Positions 31,721 to 33,182 of a stretch of 33,182 nt of DNA are shown piece by piece. The notes beneath the pieces are model-generated. The model ran no database searches, was not told where the DNA came from, and saw nothing but the letters and a program-made list of their open reading frames with translations. Each line of letters opens with the position of its first letter. Positions within the stretch are counted from its first letter, which is position 1. This DNA comes from Ignavibacteria bacterium UBA7675 (GTDB lineage Bacteria; Bacteroidota; Ignavibacteria; Kapaibacteriales; UB7675): contig DLHF01000085.1 of NCBI GenBank assembly GCA_002483085.1, positions 1-33,182 of the forward strand, read 5' to 3'. A program made the position numbers and the translations under genes.

Positions 31721-33182
31721 CTATGAGGAAGTTGTTTTGGGAAACGCTTTATCGAATACTTCTTTCATAGCTTTGCGCTTGCTGAACTGCTCGCGGAGCT
31801 GATCTATGAGCGCGCGGGCTTTTTCCGATCCGCCTGGTATGGAGTGCATCTTTTGCAGGTAGGTGGCAGCCTGCTCGTAGTAGGATCGGCCAGCCTCCTT
31901 CATCAGCGCCAGAATTCCCTGTTCATAGCAGGCGAGCAGTTCCTCTGGATGTGAGCTGTACAAATGTTTCGCGTATGTGTCTACAAAGTCGATATTGGTG
32001 GCATTGTTCTGTAGAGCTTTCAGCAGGCTGTCGGTATCAGCTTCTGCTGCAAATATTCTGGCGCAGAACCGCTCGGCCTGCCCGTAGTGGCCAAATTGCT
32101 TCTTGATCTTGCTGATAAGTTTCTGGCATCCCAAAGGCCATTCTTCTGGGGAATAGCTGGACTTTAGCGTGTAGTAATGCTCCATGCTGCTATGCGTACT
32201 CATGAATAATTCTGTAGCCAGTGCGCGTATGTCGTCTGGCTTTTGCTGCAAGACAGCGATTTCTAATAGCAGGTTTTTCCAGGGAGTGAGGATGGTGTGC
32301 CAACCTCGTTGTTTTGATTGGTCGATACCTTCCAGGCACAGCGTTTTAGCAAGGTCGTACTGTTGCTGTCCGATGGCCGCTCGTATGACCAACTCTCTGA
32401 ACTTAGCGATATGCTTGTATTGCTCCATGAGCTCTATTGCTTCAGCAGATCGCTTTTTACTCTGGAGATACTCAATTTTCGCCTCGATAAGCGCCTGGAT
32501 TTCATAGGCGGATGAGCCTTGGGGAGAGGGCGTTGCAATTGCTTTGTCGATAAGCTGGAATACCTGCCGTTCCTGCTCCTTGTCGCTTATAAGAGCAAAG
32601 AGTCTGTCTATTATGTTCTCGTCAAATCCACTGCGGTGGTAGCGAGTCGTCGCGTATTCATCGAGGAAGTAGGAGAACAAATCGTCTTTGAGCAGCGGCG
32701 GAGCTTTGGCTATGATAGTGTCGAATATCTCGAATACTTCATACATCATAGTGTGTATTGTGCCATCCGATTCTTCTATGGAGTCCAAGATCGGGGGGAT
32801 TTTCTCAAGAAGAGCTTTGCTGATAGCCAAGCTCTCGGCTATGTTGTTCTGCTGCAATAGCGCATTGGCTTTTTTTACCAGATCGCGCAGCGGTGCATTG
32901 AGTTTTTTTGCTGATTGGTAATTGATGAACTTCGAGCGACCGCGCACAGCGCTTGCGAGATTCTGGATAAGCGAGTGGTATTTCTCGTTGATATCTTCAT
33001 CGCTCATTTCCGTGAACTCGGCCATAAACGCATGCTCCAAGGTTTTGTCTGCTTTGAACCGCGTTTTGATAAATTGCACAAGGTCGTCCTTCGGCACGCG
33101 CTCCAGAAGGATGTCTACTGGTTGCTTGGTGCTCTTTGTTTTGCCTTTCGCCTTGGTCGTGCTTTTTGCTTTGGTTGTGCTT
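31721..33182 (-). CDS. Probable SWIM zinc-finger protein, C-terminal part (5' end outside window)
   Basis: The minus-strand frame is open from the right window edge to the stop at 31721, so the visible 486 codons are a C-terminal portion and the gene starts outside. A GTG at 33097 is an internal Val, not needed as a start. The visible N-terminal piece is Lys/Thr-rich with near-repeats (STTKAKSTTKAKGKTKSTK), followed by VDILLERVPKDDLVQFIKTRF and then about 440 residues of alpha-helical, TPR-like repeats with no catalytic motif. A Lys-rich linker followed by LLxxxPKDxLVxFI and helical repeats is the architecture of SWIM zinc-finger proteins, whose CxCx(n)CxH finger would lie upstream. The finger itself is not visible, so the family call is an inference. 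Confidence 0.8.
   Translation of the reverse strand, partial: STTKAKSTTKAKGKTKSTKQPVDILLERVPKDDLVQFIKTRFKADKTLEHAFMAEFTEMSDEDINEKYHSLIQNLASAVRGRSKFINYQSAKKLNAPLRDLVKKANALLQQNNIAESLAISKALLEKIPPILDSIEESDGTIHTMMYEVFEIFDTIIAKAPPLLKDDLFSYFLDEYATTRYHRSGFDENIIDRLFALISDKEQERQVFQLIDKAIATPSPQGSSAYEIQALIEAKIEYLQSKKRSAEAIELMEQYKHIAKFRELVIRAAIGQQQYDLAKTLCLEGIDQSKQRGWHTILTPWKNLLLEIAVLQQKPDDIRALATELFMSTHSSMEHYYTLKSSYSPEEWPLGCQKLISKIKKQFGHYGQAERFCARIFAAEADTDSLLKALQNNATNIDFVDTYAKHLYSSHPEELLACYEQGILALMKEAGRSYYEQAATYLQKMHSIPGGSEKARALIDQLREQFSKRKAMKEVFDKAFPKTTSS

Noticed and set aside
33095..33097. GTG as the start of the right-edge gene
   Set aside because: The frame is open to the window edge, and the residues upstream (Lys/Thr-rich linker, VDILLER) continue the same protein.

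Overview
The window is a chromosomal segment of moderate G+C from a bacterium of the Bacteroidota/Chlorobiota (FCB) side of the tree, possibly a Kapabacteria-like lineage. Three things point there: parE and parC are of the Bacteroidetes topoisomerase IV type; two intergenic regions carry a TTG-N20-TAnnTTTG promoter, the FCB primary sigma-factor consensus; and several leaders lack a Shine-Dalgarno (SD) site. The assignment is an inference and no rRNA or tRNA gene is present to test it.

Layout. 1-5817: a repeat copy, a lipoprotein cytochrome c, secG with its own promoter and terminator, a YqeY/GatB-domain gene, mutS2 and accC. 5818-9081: a 24-bp-arm palindrome, purL (small form) and an AlkD-type DNA glycosylase. 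9299-11435: an A+T-richer two-gene cassette, a SPPY-type DNA methyltransferase followed by a PD-(D/E)xK-like nuclease, read as a type II restriction-modification system. 11617-14154: alaS. 14525-15532: a complete-looking C5-cytosine methyltransferase interrupted by two in-frame TAG codons. 15761-18441 (minus strand): a NlpC/P60 hydrolase and an orphan peptide-binding lipoprotein. 19065-21207: truA, a CDF-like transporter whose TM5 metal ligands are replaced by cysteines, and, convergent to it, a Cys-rich four-helix copper-binding protein. 21429-26920: a cyclophilin, then parE-parC behind a long leader with a good promoter and a strong stem-loop. 27269-33182: a 53-residue membrane protein, a CreD-family protein (minus), an alpha/beta hydrolase, a GrpB remnant with an internal deletion, a SnoaL-like gene, a DUF6544-like gene (minus), and the C-terminal part of a probable SWIM-zinc-finger protein (minus) running off the right edge.

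Most genes are housekeeping and sit alone or in short runs. The accessory content is concentrated in three places: the DNA-modification modules on both sides of alaS, the metal-handling pair at 19885-21207, and dispersed intergenic repeats. The repeats include a modular element (block B, a variable hairpin, block A) present in two full compound copies and several partial ones, plus two large perfect palindromes, one of which lies inside a chimeric open frame.
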